The notes: a model not told the origin generated them from the letters alone. A stretch of DNA of 64,000 nucleotides from Halalkalicoccus tibetensis (GCF_037996645.1 NZ_JBBMXV010000001.1:1-64000), one strand, 5' to 3'. Positions 7,893 through 16,039 are shown, numbered from the stretch's first letter. Program-made: numbers and translations.

Positions 7893-9236
7893 ATGGATAG
7901 GCAGGAACTCCTTGACCAGCTGACTCAGGACGTTCTCGCGTACGTGATGCACGGCGGGTTCTCCGAGGACCGACTGGCCAGCGAGATCAAACCCGACGGC
8001 TTAGACGAACGGTTCGATGACTACGAGAGCTTGATCCGACTTCACTTCGTCCTCCAACCGGACGTCGTCGATTTCGTCGAATCGCTGCCCCAGCGTCTGC
8101 GTAGCGTGAAGACTCAGACGAAGAACACAACCAGAACGAGTCGTGGCCGAGTCGACGGACGTATCGACTGGTCCGCGACGGTTCGGAAGCGCAACTCCAG
8201 AAACCCTCGTGACACGTCGTTATTCGTCTGCCAGAACCGATCGGAGAGCTACGACACCGATGAGAACGTCGTTCTGAAGCAGCTCCTCTCAGTTATCTAC
8301 ACGACGCTGATCGACTGCGAGCAGTACTTCAAACGGGAGTACGAGTGGGTGACCGACCGCTGGCGGGAGAACCTCGAACTGGTCGATACCATGACCGACC
8401 TGTTCGAACGAAACGTACACGTCACGAGGATTAGGGAGCCGGAGGAGTACGAGCCGACCGAACGGATGCTGCAGCGTACTGCTGGCTCCAGGGAACCGAT
8501 CTATCGGGAAGCGGTAGATCTCCTGCGGACGTATCGAAGCAGTCTCGCCGGAGAGGAAGCAGCGATTCGGGAGCTACTCGATGAGACGGCTATCACACCG
8601 AACGACGAGGAGACGCTGCTCGAACTGTTCGTTCTGTTCCGTTTCATTTCCACGATAGAAGATCTCCGTGGCGACGAGTTTCGTCTTCGAACGATCGAGT
8701 CGGGTTCCCAGGAGGTCGCCCGGATGGGAGGCGAGGACGCGGAGGTCGTCCTGTACCACGACAACTCCGCCTACGACCGCGGGCTTCGTTTTGCACCATC
8801 CGAACCGGACAAGGAACGTTCGAGCCTCTCTCGTGCAGAGATGGTGAAGCGGGAGGCACGAGAGGTGGCAGCGGAATATTTCGGGACGGACGTTTCGTCA
8901 GTGTGGACGAAGCGGCCCGATGTAATCGTTCTCGAGGTTCAGGGGGGCGACCGAACGGAGTACCTGATCACGGAGATCAAGAACTCCTCGAGACGGGAGA
9001 CGATTCAACAGGGAATCGAGGAGACGCTCGAATATCTCGCGTTCCTCCAACAGGATCACGAGTTCGTTTACGAGGACGACACCGATTACTTCGGTCCTGG
9101 CTGGAACGGTCTTCTGGTGGTTCAGGACATCGAGGAAGAGACGAGAGACCTCCAAAACCAACGGTCGATCAGAATCCTACAGGCAAGCGAAGTCCAGGAG
9201 CGACTCGAAGAGGTCCTCCGGAACGTCGCGATATAG
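7893..9236 (+). CDS. mcrC: McrC-like nuclease subunit (DUF2357 plus PD-(D/E)XK)
   Basis: 447 aa. The N-terminal two thirds resemble the DUF2357-type adaptor of McrC proteins. The C-terminus carries a PD-(D/E)XK nuclease: 'KRPDVIVLEV' supplies the Asp near residue 342, 'YLITEIKNSS' the E-x-K near 361-363, followed by a conserved helix 'IQQGIEETLEYLAFLQ'. In McrBC systems McrC stimulates the GTPase of McrB and cuts DNA after translocation between modified sites. It lies 6 nt after mcrB and shares its composition. All catalytic residues seem present, so the system looks intact. Confidence 0.87.
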   Translation: MDRQELLDQLTQDVLAYVMHGGFSEDRLASEIKPDGLDERFDDYESLIRLHFVLQPDVVDFVESLPQRLRSVKTQTKNTTRTSRGRVDGRIDWSATVRKRNSRNPRDTSLFVCQNRSESYDTDENVVLKQLLSVIYTTLIDCEQYFKREYEWVTDRWRENLELVDTMTDLFERNVHVTRIREPEEYEPTERMLQRTAGSREPIYREAVDLLRTYRSSLAGEEAAIRELLDETAITPNDEETLLELFVLFRFISTIEDLRGDEFRLRTIESGSQEVARMGGEDAEVVLYHDNSAYDRGLRFAPSEPDKERSSLSRAEMVKREAREVAAEYFGTDVSSVWTKRPDVIVLEVQGGDRTEYLITEIKNSSRRETIQQGIEETLEYLAFLQQDHEFVYEDDTDYFGPGWNGLLVVQDIEEETRDLQNQRSIRILQASEVQERLEEVLRNVAI

Positions 9237-9433
9237 ACCCCGAGGAGCGAAAGCGCCTGCAGGCGGAGATCGACGCGGCGGCGTTCCACGCCTACGGGCT
9301 GGATAGTGAGGAAACGCGGTTCGTTTGTGACGATTTCCACCGGGTTCAGAATCCTCGATTGATGACCGACGACTACTTCGACCTCGTCGTGGAGAACTAT
9401 GACGCACTGGCCGAGGAAGGGCCGAAGCCGTAG
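9237..9433 (+). pseudogene. C-terminal scar of a large DNA methylase (Eco57I/PglX-like)
   Basis: Directly after the mcrC stop, in another frame, the sequence reads PEERKRLQAEIDAAAFHAYG then LDSEETRFVCDDFHRVQN and ends at a TAG. This pattern ('R..L.AE.DA..FH.YGL..EE...V.D.F') is typical of the C-terminus of large N6-adenine methylases of type IIG/BREX-PglX kind. No start codon or upstream methylase sequence is present, so it is a remnant of about 65 codons. It suggests that mcrBC replaced, or was inserted over, an older modification system. Confidence 0.55.
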
Positions 9434-9516
9434 AGTGGATTCGAGCGCGGTGGTGGGCCACGTGTTGCTCCCGCGAGCGAGGAACGGAGTGGCGAGGGAC
9501 ACAACTGTTATATGCT

Positions 9517-9532
9517 GTATAACGCGTTATAC
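9517..9532. promoter_or_regulatory. Perfect 16-bp palindrome, candidate operator of the MNT-HEPN pair
   Basis: The sequence gtataacgcgttatac is a perfect inverted repeat centred 20 nt before the start codon of the antitoxin-like gene at 9545. Related half-sites flank it: gttata at 9507-9512 and gtgtaac at 9536-9542. The gene downstream encodes a winged-helix domain fused to the nucleotidyltransferase, so autorepression at this site is a simple reading. The overlap with a TATA-like stretch would let a bound protein block transcription factor access. Confidence 0.6.
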
Positions 9533-9544
9533 CAGGTGTAACGG

Positions 9545-10204
9545 ATGTACGTCGAACTACGGCTCCCGCTCCCGGACGAGCAGGTCTTCCGGTACGAGGC
9601 GATGGACGACGTCCTTGAGATCACGGCGACGAACCCAACGACGGAGTTCTCGAACCGTGACCTCCAGTCGCTCACGGGGTTCGGCGGTCCGAGCGTCAGC
9701 AAAGCCCTCTCGCTGCTCGAAGCGATGGGGCTTCTCCACAGGCGCGACACCAGCACGAAGTCGCTCTACCGGATCGACGAGCGCCGGCTCCACGACCCCG
9801 AGGATCCGTTTCTCGCGATCCCACAGGCCGAGTTTCGCACGCCGCTCGAACGGTTCGCAGAGCGGATCCGCGAGAACGTGCCGATGGTCGTCGGCATCGT
9901 CTGCTTCGGGAGCGTCGCACGGGGCGAGGCCGATCGCGCGAGCGACCTCGACGTGTTCGTCCTCGTCGAGGAGGACGACACGCTGGTGAGCGCACGGCGA
10001 TCGATCGCCGAGATCAAGCGCGACCTCGAATCGGAACGGATCGACGGCCAGCGCTACGAGTTCGAGGTGTTCGTCGAGTCCGTCGAGAGCGCCCGTCGTC
10101 GGGGCGAGGACCTCCTCCCGATCCTCGGAGGGGGGGTCGTCCTCTACGAAACCGACGCCTTCCGACGAGTGACGGCGGAGCTGTTCGGTGGTGAGACGGC
10201 GTGA
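9545..10204 (+). CDS. MNT-type nucleotidyltransferase with N-terminal winged helix (antitoxin of MNT-HEPN pair)
   Basis: 219 aa. Residues about 20-80 form a winged-helix domain ('TEFSNRDLQSLTGFGGPSVSKALSLLEAMGLL'). The minimal nucleotidyltransferase core follows, with GSVARGEADRASDLD at 122-136, where the two aspartates bind metal. In MNT-HEPN modules this protein AMPylates and silences the HEPN RNase. The HEPN gene overlaps its end by 4 nt (GTGA). The fused DNA-binding domain and the palindrome upstream suggest autoregulation. It adjoins the restriction genes, as toxin-antitoxin pairs often do in defence islands. Confidence 0.85.
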   Translation: MYVELRLPLPDEQVFRYEAMDDVLEITATNPTTEFSNRDLQSLTGFGGPSVSKALSLLEAMGLLHRRDTSTKSLYRIDERRLHDPEDPFLAIPQAEFRTPLERFAERIRENVPMVVGIVCFGSVARGEADRASDLDVFVLVEEDDTLVSARRSIAEIKRDLESERIDGQRYEFEVFVESVESARRRGEDLLPILGGGVVLYETDAFRRVTAELFGGETA

Positions 10205-10692
10205 CGTCGAAGCCTCTCGACGCCGCGCTCGCGGACGCGGAGGACGCCTTTCAGCGAACCCCGGAGAACCCCGAATCCGGACTCGAACATATCACCGACC
10301 CGGCCGTTCTCCAGCTCCGAAAGGCGTGTCGACTCCTCGATGCGGCGCGGTTTCTCCTCGATCGGAACGGGCATTTCACCGTCGTTATCGAGACGTCGTT
10401 CGTTGCGATCGAACGATCGATACAGTTCTATGTCGAAGAGAAGGGCCACGACGTCGCCGGGCAGCGCCATACCGAAGTGTACGAACTTGGGGTACGGACC
10501 GGACTGTTCTCGGAGGAGATCGCGGATCGGCTCGAAACGCTCTGGACGGAGAACCGCTCCGAGTCGTACTATCGAACCGGGATCGCCGGTGAGTATCGGG
10601 CGACCACGATGTACGACGTCGCCGAAGCCGTTCACGACGAAGTCGTCGCGCTCACGAGAACGCGGGACTGTCTCTGTGAGGGAACACTGTAA
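10201..10692 (+). CDS. HEPN-domain protein (putative RNase toxin of MNT-HEPN pair)
   Basis: 163 aa, mostly helical, starting with GTG overlapping the TGA of the MNT gene. The helical core 'LRKACRLLDAARFLLDRNGHFTVVIETSFVAIERSIQFYV' resembles HEPN proteins that pair with MNT nucleotidyltransferases. The usual RNase motif R-x(4-6)-H is imperfect: residues 119-125 read RSESYYR, with a tyrosine where the histidine is expected. Either the toxin is inactive, or it uses the variant seen in some MNT-linked members, where a tyrosine is the AMPylation target. Its action as a toxin is inferred from the pairing only. Confidence 0.75.
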   Translation: MTSKPLDAALADAEDAFQRTPENPESGLEHITDPAVLQLRKACRLLDAARFLLDRNGHFTVVIETSFVAIERSIQFYVEEKGHDVAGQRHTEVYELGVRTGLFSEEIADRLETLWTENRSESYYRTGIAGEYRATTMYDVAEAVHDEVVALTRTRDCLCEGTL

Positions 10693-10825
10693 CCATCGAA
10701 CGGGGACGGTCTTCGTCAGCGAGACAGAGGGTTCCCACCGCTCGCGAGTGCGACGTGGCGGCGGCTCACCGCGACCTCGATGTCCTGTTCGAGAGGGGTC
10801 GGGCGCCGAGCAGTCCTCTCCGGAG

Positions 10826-12826
10826 CTACTCCCCGTAGATCGCCTCGATCTCGTCGGCGAACCGATCCAGGATGTTGCGGCGTTTCTTCTTCATCGTCGG
10901 CGTCAGCATGTCGTTGTCCTCGGTGAACTCCTCGGGGATCACGCGGAACTGCTTGATGCGTTCGTGGGACTCGAAGCCCTCGTTGACGCGCTCGACCTCC
11001 TCATCGATGCGCTCCTTGACTCGCTCGTCACGACAGAGCTCGCGCTCCTCGTCGGGGAGGTCGATCCCCTCCGTCTCGGCCCACTCGCGGACGCCCTCGA
11101 CGTTGGGGACGATCAGCGCGCTGATGAACTTCCGGCCGTCGCCCATCACCATACACTGCTCGACGACCTCGCTCGCGGCGAAGGCGTCCTCGATGGGCCC
11201 GGGCGCGACGTTCTTGCCCGTCGAGAGCACGATGATCTGTTTCGCGCGCTCGCGGAAGACGATGTAGTCGTCCGGGCGGACCTCGACGACGTCGCCCGTG
11301 CGGAACCACTTCCCGGAGTCCCCGGAGCCGCCGGCCGATCCCGCCTCCGGGTCGGCCCCCGGCACCTCGTCGGCGAACGCCTCCGCGGTGGCCTCCTCGT
11401 CGTTCCAGTAGCCGCGGGTGACGTTCGGGCCCCTGACCAGCAGCTCGCCGACCTCGCCCGCGGCCTCGCGGCGCTGGCGCTCGCCGACGACCCCTTCGTC
11501 GACGGCGATCTCGACGTCGGGCAGCGGCGGGCCGATCGTGCCGATCTCGGGGGCCTCGATCGGGTTGACCGAGACCACCGGCGCGGTCTCGGTCAGGCCG
11601 TAGCCCTCCAGGATGGGCATCCCCATCCCGTGATACAGCGCACAGAGCTCGGGGGAGAGGCTGCCCCCGCCGCTGATGAGGAACTCGATCTCCCCGCCCA
11701 GCGCCTCCTTGACCTGGCCGAAGACGAGCCTGTCGGCGAGCGCCTGCTTGCCTTTGAGAACCGGCCCCGGCGAGGGGGTTCGGTGGAACTCCTTGCCGAC
11801 CTCGACGGCCCACTCGAAGATCCGCCGTTTGACGTCGGACTCGCTCGCCTGCGAGCGGATCGCGTCGTAGATCTTCTCGTAGACCCGCGGGACGCTCGTA
11901 CTCGTCGTGGGCTGTACGGTTTGGAAGTCCTCCTGGAGGGTGTCCGGGCTCTCGGCGTACGCCACCGACGCGCCGCTGGCGAACATCAGGAAGTGGCCGG
12001 CGGTCCGCTCGAGGACGTGTGCGAGCGGCAGGAACGAGACCGCCCGCGTCTCGGGGGTGATCGAGGGCAGCCCCGCCGCCTCCTTGTCGGGGCGGGGACC
12101 GAACCGTTTGCGACACTGGTTGACGTTCGCCCGGAGGTTCCGGTGGGTGAGCTCGACGCCCTTGGGCCGGCCCGTCGTCCCCGAGGTGTAGATCAACGTC
12201 GCGAGGTCCTCGGGCTCGGTCGCGTCGATCCGCTCCTCGTAGGCCTCACGATCGAACGCCGCCTCGCCCCGGTCGTGGAGCTCCGCGAGCGTCAGGACGT
12301 CCTCCCGGTCGTCGTAGCCCTCGACCCGGTCCATGACGACGACGAACTCGAGGTCGAGCTCGTTCTCGACCGCGAGCACCCGCTCGAGGGTCTCTCCGTT
12401 CTCGACGACGACGCCCCTCGCGCCGGCGTCGGAGAGGAGATACTCGGCCTGGTTGGGCGAGGAGCCGGCATAGACGGTCGTGACGACCGCGCCCGCGGCG
12501 AGCAGCCCGAAGTCCGTCTGGGCCCACTCCATGCGGGTGTCGGCGAAGATCCCCACACGGTCGCCCCGTTCGACGCCGAGTTCGCGAAAGCCCGCCGCGA
12601 GGTTCCGAACGACCGACGCCATCCCGTCGTAGGTCAGCTCCGCGAACTCGCCGTCGCCGGCCCGCGGGATAACGCCCGTCGTCAGCGACCGATCGTAGAC
12701 GCCGCCCTTGTACTGCTGGGCGACCTCCTCGCCGTTCCGGGCGACGCTCTCCTCGAAGGCCCGGGGCAGCGTCGACTCTCCGATCACCTCGTCGGTGTAC
12801 TCGCGTTCGGCTTCCCGCCAGTGCAT
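10826..12826 (-). CDS. fadD: Long-chain acyl-CoA synthetase (AMP-forming)
   Basis: 666 aa, the usual length of FadD15-type long-chain fatty acid:CoA ligases. The ATP/AMP signature YTSGTTGRPKG is at 213-223. Later come 'GGGSLSPELCALYHGMGMPILEGYGLTET' and 'WFRTGDVVEVRPDDYIVFRERAKQIIVLSTGKNVAPGPIE', which are the adenylate-forming core and the hinge and C-terminal lysine region. It activates a fatty acid to acyl-CoA through an acyl-adenylate. The gene stands alone; the gene upstream (AEC transporter) ends 131 nt away on the same strand. Confidence 0.93.
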   Translation of the reverse strand: MHWREAEREYTDEVIGESTLPRAFEESVARNGEEVAQQYKGGVYDRSLTTGVIPRAGDGEFAELTYDGMASVVRNLAAGFRELGVERGDRVGIFADTRMEWAQTDFGLLAAGAVVTTVYAGSSPNQAEYLLSDAGARGVVVENGETLERVLAVENELDLEFVVVMDRVEGYDDREDVLTLAELHDRGEAAFDREAYEERIDATEPEDLATLIYTSGTTGRPKGVELTHRNLRANVNQCRKRFGPRPDKEAAGLPSITPETRAVSFLPLAHVLERTAGHFLMFASGASVAYAESPDTLQEDFQTVQPTTSTSVPRVYEKIYDAIRSQASESDVKRRIFEWAVEVGKEFHRTPSPGPVLKGKQALADRLVFGQVKEALGGEIEFLISGGGSLSPELCALYHGMGMPILEGYGLTETAPVVSVNPIEAPEIGTIGPPLPDVEIAVDEGVVGERQRREAAGEVGELLVRGPNVTRGYWNDEEATAEAFADEVPGADPEAGSAGGSGDSGKWFRTGDVVEVRPDDYIVFRERAKQIIVLSTGKNVAPGPIEDAFAASEVVEQCMVMGDGRKFISALIVPNVEGVREWAETEGIDLPDEERELCRDERVKERIDEEVERVNEGFESHERIKQFRVIPEEFTEDNDMLTPTMKKKRRNILDRFADEIEAIYGE

Positions 12827-12956
12827 ACCCCACCCGTTCTCGGGGCGCCGGCAAAAGTATGCCGTTAACTCGATACATCGATCATGGAGTTTATTCGGAA
12901 CCGACCGACGGCAGCACCGGGTCGAGCGAAACCCCGTCAGTATCGGCGCGCTACCG

Positions 12957-13865
12957 TCACCCGATCAGCGTGATGAGCACGAACAGCGTCGCGACCGAGA
13001 CGAGCGTCGTCCCGAAGACGTTCAGCGAGGCGAACTCCCTGTCACCCCCGAGCTCGGTCGCGAAGACGTACGTCGAGACGGCCGTCGGCGTCCCGAGCAT
13101 CACGACGCTGGCGGTGAAGGTCGCGGGATCGACCGCCAGCGTCGAGAAGACGATCCAGGCCAGAACCGGCATGCAGACGATCTTCAGCCCGATCACCGAG
13201 CCCGTCGCGCCGAAGTCGATCGACGAGGCGTCGACCTGCAGGGAGGCGCCGACACAGAGCAGGGCGAGGGGAAGCGCGAGCGAGCCGACGGCGTCGAGGC
13301 CGACCGCGACGGTCCCGGGAACGACGATCCCCGAGGAGCCGACCGCGAGCCCCACGAACAGCGAGAGCAGGACGGGGTTCTTGATCAGCCCCGTCAGCTC
13401 GCCCGCGATCGCGGCGTCGGCGTCGTTCATGACGACGAGGATCAGGACGGTGAGGGGCACCTGCACCAGCGAGACCACCCCGAGGATCACGCTCGCGACC
13501 GCGGTCACGTCCGCGCCGAACGTCGCGGCGACCAGCGGCAGGCCCAGATAGCCGAGGTTCGAGTGGTACGACTGGACGACTGCGACGCTCCGGCGGGCCG
13601 TCGAGGAGCGCTCGCGGTGGATCAGCCAGGCGATCGCGGCCGTCGCGAACAGCACGGCCATCAGCCCGCCCAGCAGCCGCACGGAAAGCAGCTCGCCGAT
13701 CGCCTGGTCGTAGGTCGAGACGAAGATCAGCGCCGGGAGCGCGCCGTAGTAGGCGGCGGCGTTGAGCCATTCGGTCCGCTCGTCGTCGAGGACGCCCGAC
13801 GAGCGCAGCCCCGCCCCTACGAGCAGGACGGCGAGCAGCGCCAACAGTCTGATGAGGACCTCCAT
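12957..13865 (-). CDS. AEC-family transporter (auxin efflux carrier superfamily)
   Basis: 302 aa, about ten hydrophobic segments in two halves. The family pattern is visible in 'LLAVLLVGAGLRSSGVLDDERTEWLNAAAYYGALPALIF' at the N-terminus and 'GTPTAVSTYVFATELGGDREFASLNVFGTTLVSVATLF' at the C-terminus. Prokaryotic AEC proteins export or take up carboxylates such as malate; the substrate here is unknown. It is a single gene between the acyl-CoA ligase and the ASRT/oxidase cluster. Confidence 0.85.
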   Translation of the reverse strand: MEVLIRLLALLAVLLVGAGLRSSGVLDDERTEWLNAAAYYGALPALIFVSTYDQAIGELLSVRLLGGLMAVLFATAAIAWLIHRERSSTARRSVAVVQSYHSNLGYLGLPLVAATFGADVTAVASVILGVVSLVQVPLTVLILVVMNDADAAIAGELTGLIKNPVLLSLFVGLAVGSSGIVVPGTVAVGLDAVGSLALPLALLCVGASLQVDASSIDFGATGSVIGLKIVCMPVLAWIVFSTLAVDPATFTASVVMLGTPTAVSTYVFATELGGDREFASLNVFGTTLVSVATLFVLITLIG

Positions 13866-13943
13866 GGGTATCGTACCGTGTTCGCGTCCGTTACCGTTCG
13901 GATCCGTGGGGAGGGTTCCCGCGACCCCGGCGGTCGATCGCGA

Positions 13944-14351
13944 TCACTCCCCTCCCCGCTCGTCCCCGCTTTCGCCGTAGGCGACCGTCGAGAACGTCGC
14001 GTTCTCCGACTGGCGGCTGTCCCCCCGGCTGAACTGGACGACGATCGGCACGTCCGACTCGACGACGGCCCCGTAGCCCTCGCCCAGCGGCGGCGCGTAC
14101 GGGTCGATGAGGTCGTTGATCCGGACGTGTCGAACGCGCCGGGGCGCGACGGTGAGCGGGTAGGGCCCCGCTTCGTGCCCGTCGACGTAGTGGAGCGTGA
14201 GTTCGACCGTCGCCATCTCCCCGCCGGCGTTCAACAGACAGAGCCGGTCGTGGCTGACCATCTCCGGCTCGGGGCCGGTGCTGTCGGTCGGGACGTGCCC
14301 GCCGGGCACCTCCCAGCGTCGCTTCCCGATCGGCTCGTCGGGGTCGCTCAT
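13944..14351 (-). CDS. Sensory-rhodopsin-transducer (ASRT) family protein, copy 1
   Basis: 135 aa. The body reads 'KRRWEVPGGHVPTDSTGPEPEMVSHDRLCLLNAGGEMATVELTLHYVDGHEAGPYPLTVAPRRVRHVRINDL' and 'VVESDVPIVVQFSRGDSRQSENATFST', which matches the small beta-sandwich family founded by the Anabaena sensory rhodopsin transducer. No rhodopsin gene is in the window. The start at 14351 overlaps the stop of the FAD oxidase gene by 4 nt, so the two are coupled. With a second family member upstream of that oxidase, a role in carbohydrate metabolism or sensing is more likely than photosensing; that is inference. Confidence 0.85.
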   Translation of the reverse strand: MSDPDEPIGKRRWEVPGGHVPTDSTGPEPEMVSHDRLCLLNAGGEMATVELTLHYVDGHEAGPYPLTVAPRRVRHVRINDLIDPYAPPLGEGYGAVVESDVPIVVQFSRGDSRQSENATFSTVAYGESGDERGGE

Positions 14352-15616
14352 CCCCGGACCCCCCCGCTCGGGGCCGTTCGGTCGGCCGCCACGCCCCCCA
14401 GGAGATCGGCGAGGTACTCGGAGGTGAACACGCCCTCGGGGTCCAGTTCGCGCCGGACCTCCTGGAACCGGTCCCACTCGGGATACAGCTCGCTGAGCTC
14501 GGGTGCCCGGAGCGTGTGGTTCTTCCCCCAGTGGGGCCGGCCGTCGTACTCCCGGAAGATCGGCTCGATGTCCTCGAAGTACTCCTCGTGATCGAGCTCG
14601 GCGTTCTGGATGCAGGAGATCGTCACCGTCTCGCGGTCGTACTCCGTCGAGAGGTAGGTCTCGTCGGCCGCGACGGTCCGCACGAGCAGCCGCCAGCCGA
14701 CGTCGCTTCGCCAGCGCTCCTTCACCCGGTCGCGCACCTCGAGGAAACACTCCTCGCCGACCTCCCGCGGGACGGCGTACTCCATCTCCTCGAACTTCCG
14801 GCCGATCTCGTTGTGTGCGGGGATGGCCTCGTGCCACCAGTTGGTGTCGAGCTCGACGAGCGTCGCGTACTCGAGGTCCGACGCGTCGGTGCCGCCGCCG
14901 GGCGGGTTGAGCAGCCGGAGCTTGACCTCGTCCGATCGGGGGTACCAGTAGAAGTCGAAGTTGCGGTTCTCCTCGACCAGCTCCTCGAAATGCCCCCAGG
15001 CGTCCTCGAAGCGTGCGCAGTACTCCCGGCGCTGGAGCTTGTAGGTCGGCCGCACGTCGAGGCGCAGCTCGGTGAGGATCCCCAGCGAGCCGAGCGACAC
15101 CCGCACGGCGTCGAGCAGGTCGGGGTCGCTTTCCGCGTCGAACTCGCGGACCTCGCCGGTCCCGGTGACCAGCCGCCCGCCGACGAGCGAGCCCGCGAGG
15201 TTCTCGAACGCCGGCCCCGTCCCGTGGGTGCCGGTGCCGACCGCGCCCGCGACCTTCTGGAGGGTCACGTCGCCCAGGTTCTCCATCGCGAGGTTCCGCT
15301 CGTGGAGCTCCGTCACGGCCTCGTCGAGCGTCGTCCCGCCCCGGACCGTCGCCGTCCCCGCGTCGGCATCACAGGAGACCAGTCCGGTCATGTTCCCGAG
15401 CGAGACGACGACGTCGTCGGTCTCGACGACCGGCGTCCACGAGTGGCCCTCGCCGGCGACCCGGACGGTCCGCCCCTCCTCCGCACAGCGGCGCACGATC
15501 GCCCGGAGCTCGTCCTCGTTCTCGGGTTCGAGGATCCGGTCCGGTTCGAAGGAGACGCTCCCCGACCAGTTCGTCCACGTCGCGTTCGCTTCCTCGTCGC
15601 GTGGTTCTTCGTCCAT
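14348..15616 (-). CDS. FAD-linked oxidoreductase of the sugar lactone/alditol oxidase type
   Basis: 422 aa. The N-terminal FAD domain of the PCMH/VAO type is clear: 'VRVAGEGHSWTPVVETDDVVVSLGNMTGL', 'ATVRGGTTLDEAVTELHERNLAMENLGDVTLQKVAGAVGTGTHGTG'. The C-terminal half ('FDFYWYPRSDEVKLRLLNPP', 'HWGKNHTL' and 'LYPEWDRFQEVRRELDPEGVFTSEYLADLLG') matches D-arabinono-1,4-lactone oxidase/alditol oxidase proteins. It would oxidise a sugar, sugar alcohol or aldonolactone, passing electrons to oxygen or another acceptor. ASRT-family genes lie directly on either side on the same strand. The exact substrate is unknown. Confidence 0.88.
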   Translation of the reverse strand: MDEEPRDEEANATWTNWSGSVSFEPDRILEPENEDELRAIVRRCAEEGRTVRVAGEGHSWTPVVETDDVVVSLGNMTGLVSCDADAGTATVRGGTTLDEAVTELHERNLAMENLGDVTLQKVAGAVGTGTHGTGPAFENLAGSLVGGRLVTGTGEVREFDAESDPDLLDAVRVSLGSLGILTELRLDVRPTYKLQRREYCARFEDAWGHFEELVEENRNFDFYWYPRSDEVKLRLLNPPGGGTDASDLEYATLVELDTNWWHEAIPAHNEIGRKFEEMEYAVPREVGEECFLEVRDRVKERWRSDVGWRLLVRTVAADETYLSTEYDRETVTISCIQNAELDHEEYFEDIEPIFREYDGRPHWGKNHTLRAPELSELYPEWDRFQEVRRELDPEGVFTSEYLADLLGGVAADRTAPSGGVRG

Positions 15617-15667
15617 AGTAGAGTCCTGAGGGAAACGGTCGTTCGTCCTCGCTGTCGACGCCGTCCG

Positions 15668-16039
15668 CTATGAGTCGCCCGGGTGGGCGATCGTCGAGAG
15701 CAGCGCGTTCTCGGCCTGTCGGGAGTCCAGCCGGGTGTGCTGGCAGACCACCGGAACGTCCGACTCGATCACAGTTGCGAAGTCCTCGCCCCGCGGGATC
15801 GGCTCGGGCTCCTCGAGGTCGTTGAAGCGGATGTGGCTGGTCCGCTCGGCCGGCACCGTCTCCTCGTAGGGGCCGACCGGCTCGCGGTCGGTGAAGTAGA
15901 CGGTGATCTCGACGGTCGCGTCCTCCTCTTGAGTGTTCAGCACGCAGACGGTGCCGTGGCTGGTCATCTCGGGCTCGGGGCCGGTGCTCCCCTCGGGGAT
16001 GAACCCCTCCGGGATCGCCCAGCTGTGTTTGCCGACCAT
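15668..16039 (-). CDS. Sensory-rhodopsin-transducer (ASRT) family protein, copy 2
   Basis: 123 aa, plainly a paralogue of the product at 13944-14351: both contain a '.W..P.G..P..STGPEPEM.SH....LN' block, then 'VGPY' / 'AGPY', 'H.R.NDL', 'VVESDVPIV' / 'VIESDVPVV' and 'DSRQ.EN'. Family members form small oligomeric beta-sandwich proteins. It is the first gene of the ASRT-oxidase-ASRT cluster, 51 nt before the oxidase. It is slightly shorter, lacking the acidic C-terminal tail of copy 1. The function is not established. Confidence 0.85.
   Translation of the reverse strand: MVGKHSWAIPEGFIPEGSTGPEPEMTSHGTVCVLNTQEEDATVEITVYFTDREPVGPYEETVPAERTSHIRFNDLEEPEPIPRGEDFATVIESDVPVVCQHTRLDSRQAENALLSTIAHPGDS

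Noticed and set aside
10340-12868. Very long plus-strand frame opposite the acyl-CoA ligase
   Set aside because: Typical GC-skewed antisense frame of a high-GC genome; Arg/Asp/Leu-rich with no domain.
12883-12972. 29-codon frame starting MEFIRNRPT between fadD and the AEC gene
   Set aside because: No promoter spacing, no recognisable motif, and it overlaps the end of the AEC gene.
12708-14591. Long plus-strand frame opposite the AEC and ASRT genes
   Set aside because: Low-complexity Arg/Asp/Glu composition and antisense to well-supported genes.
13944-16039. ASRT genes as evidence for a sensory rhodopsin system
   Set aside because: No seven-helix retinal protein gene is in the window, and the operon partner is an oxidase.
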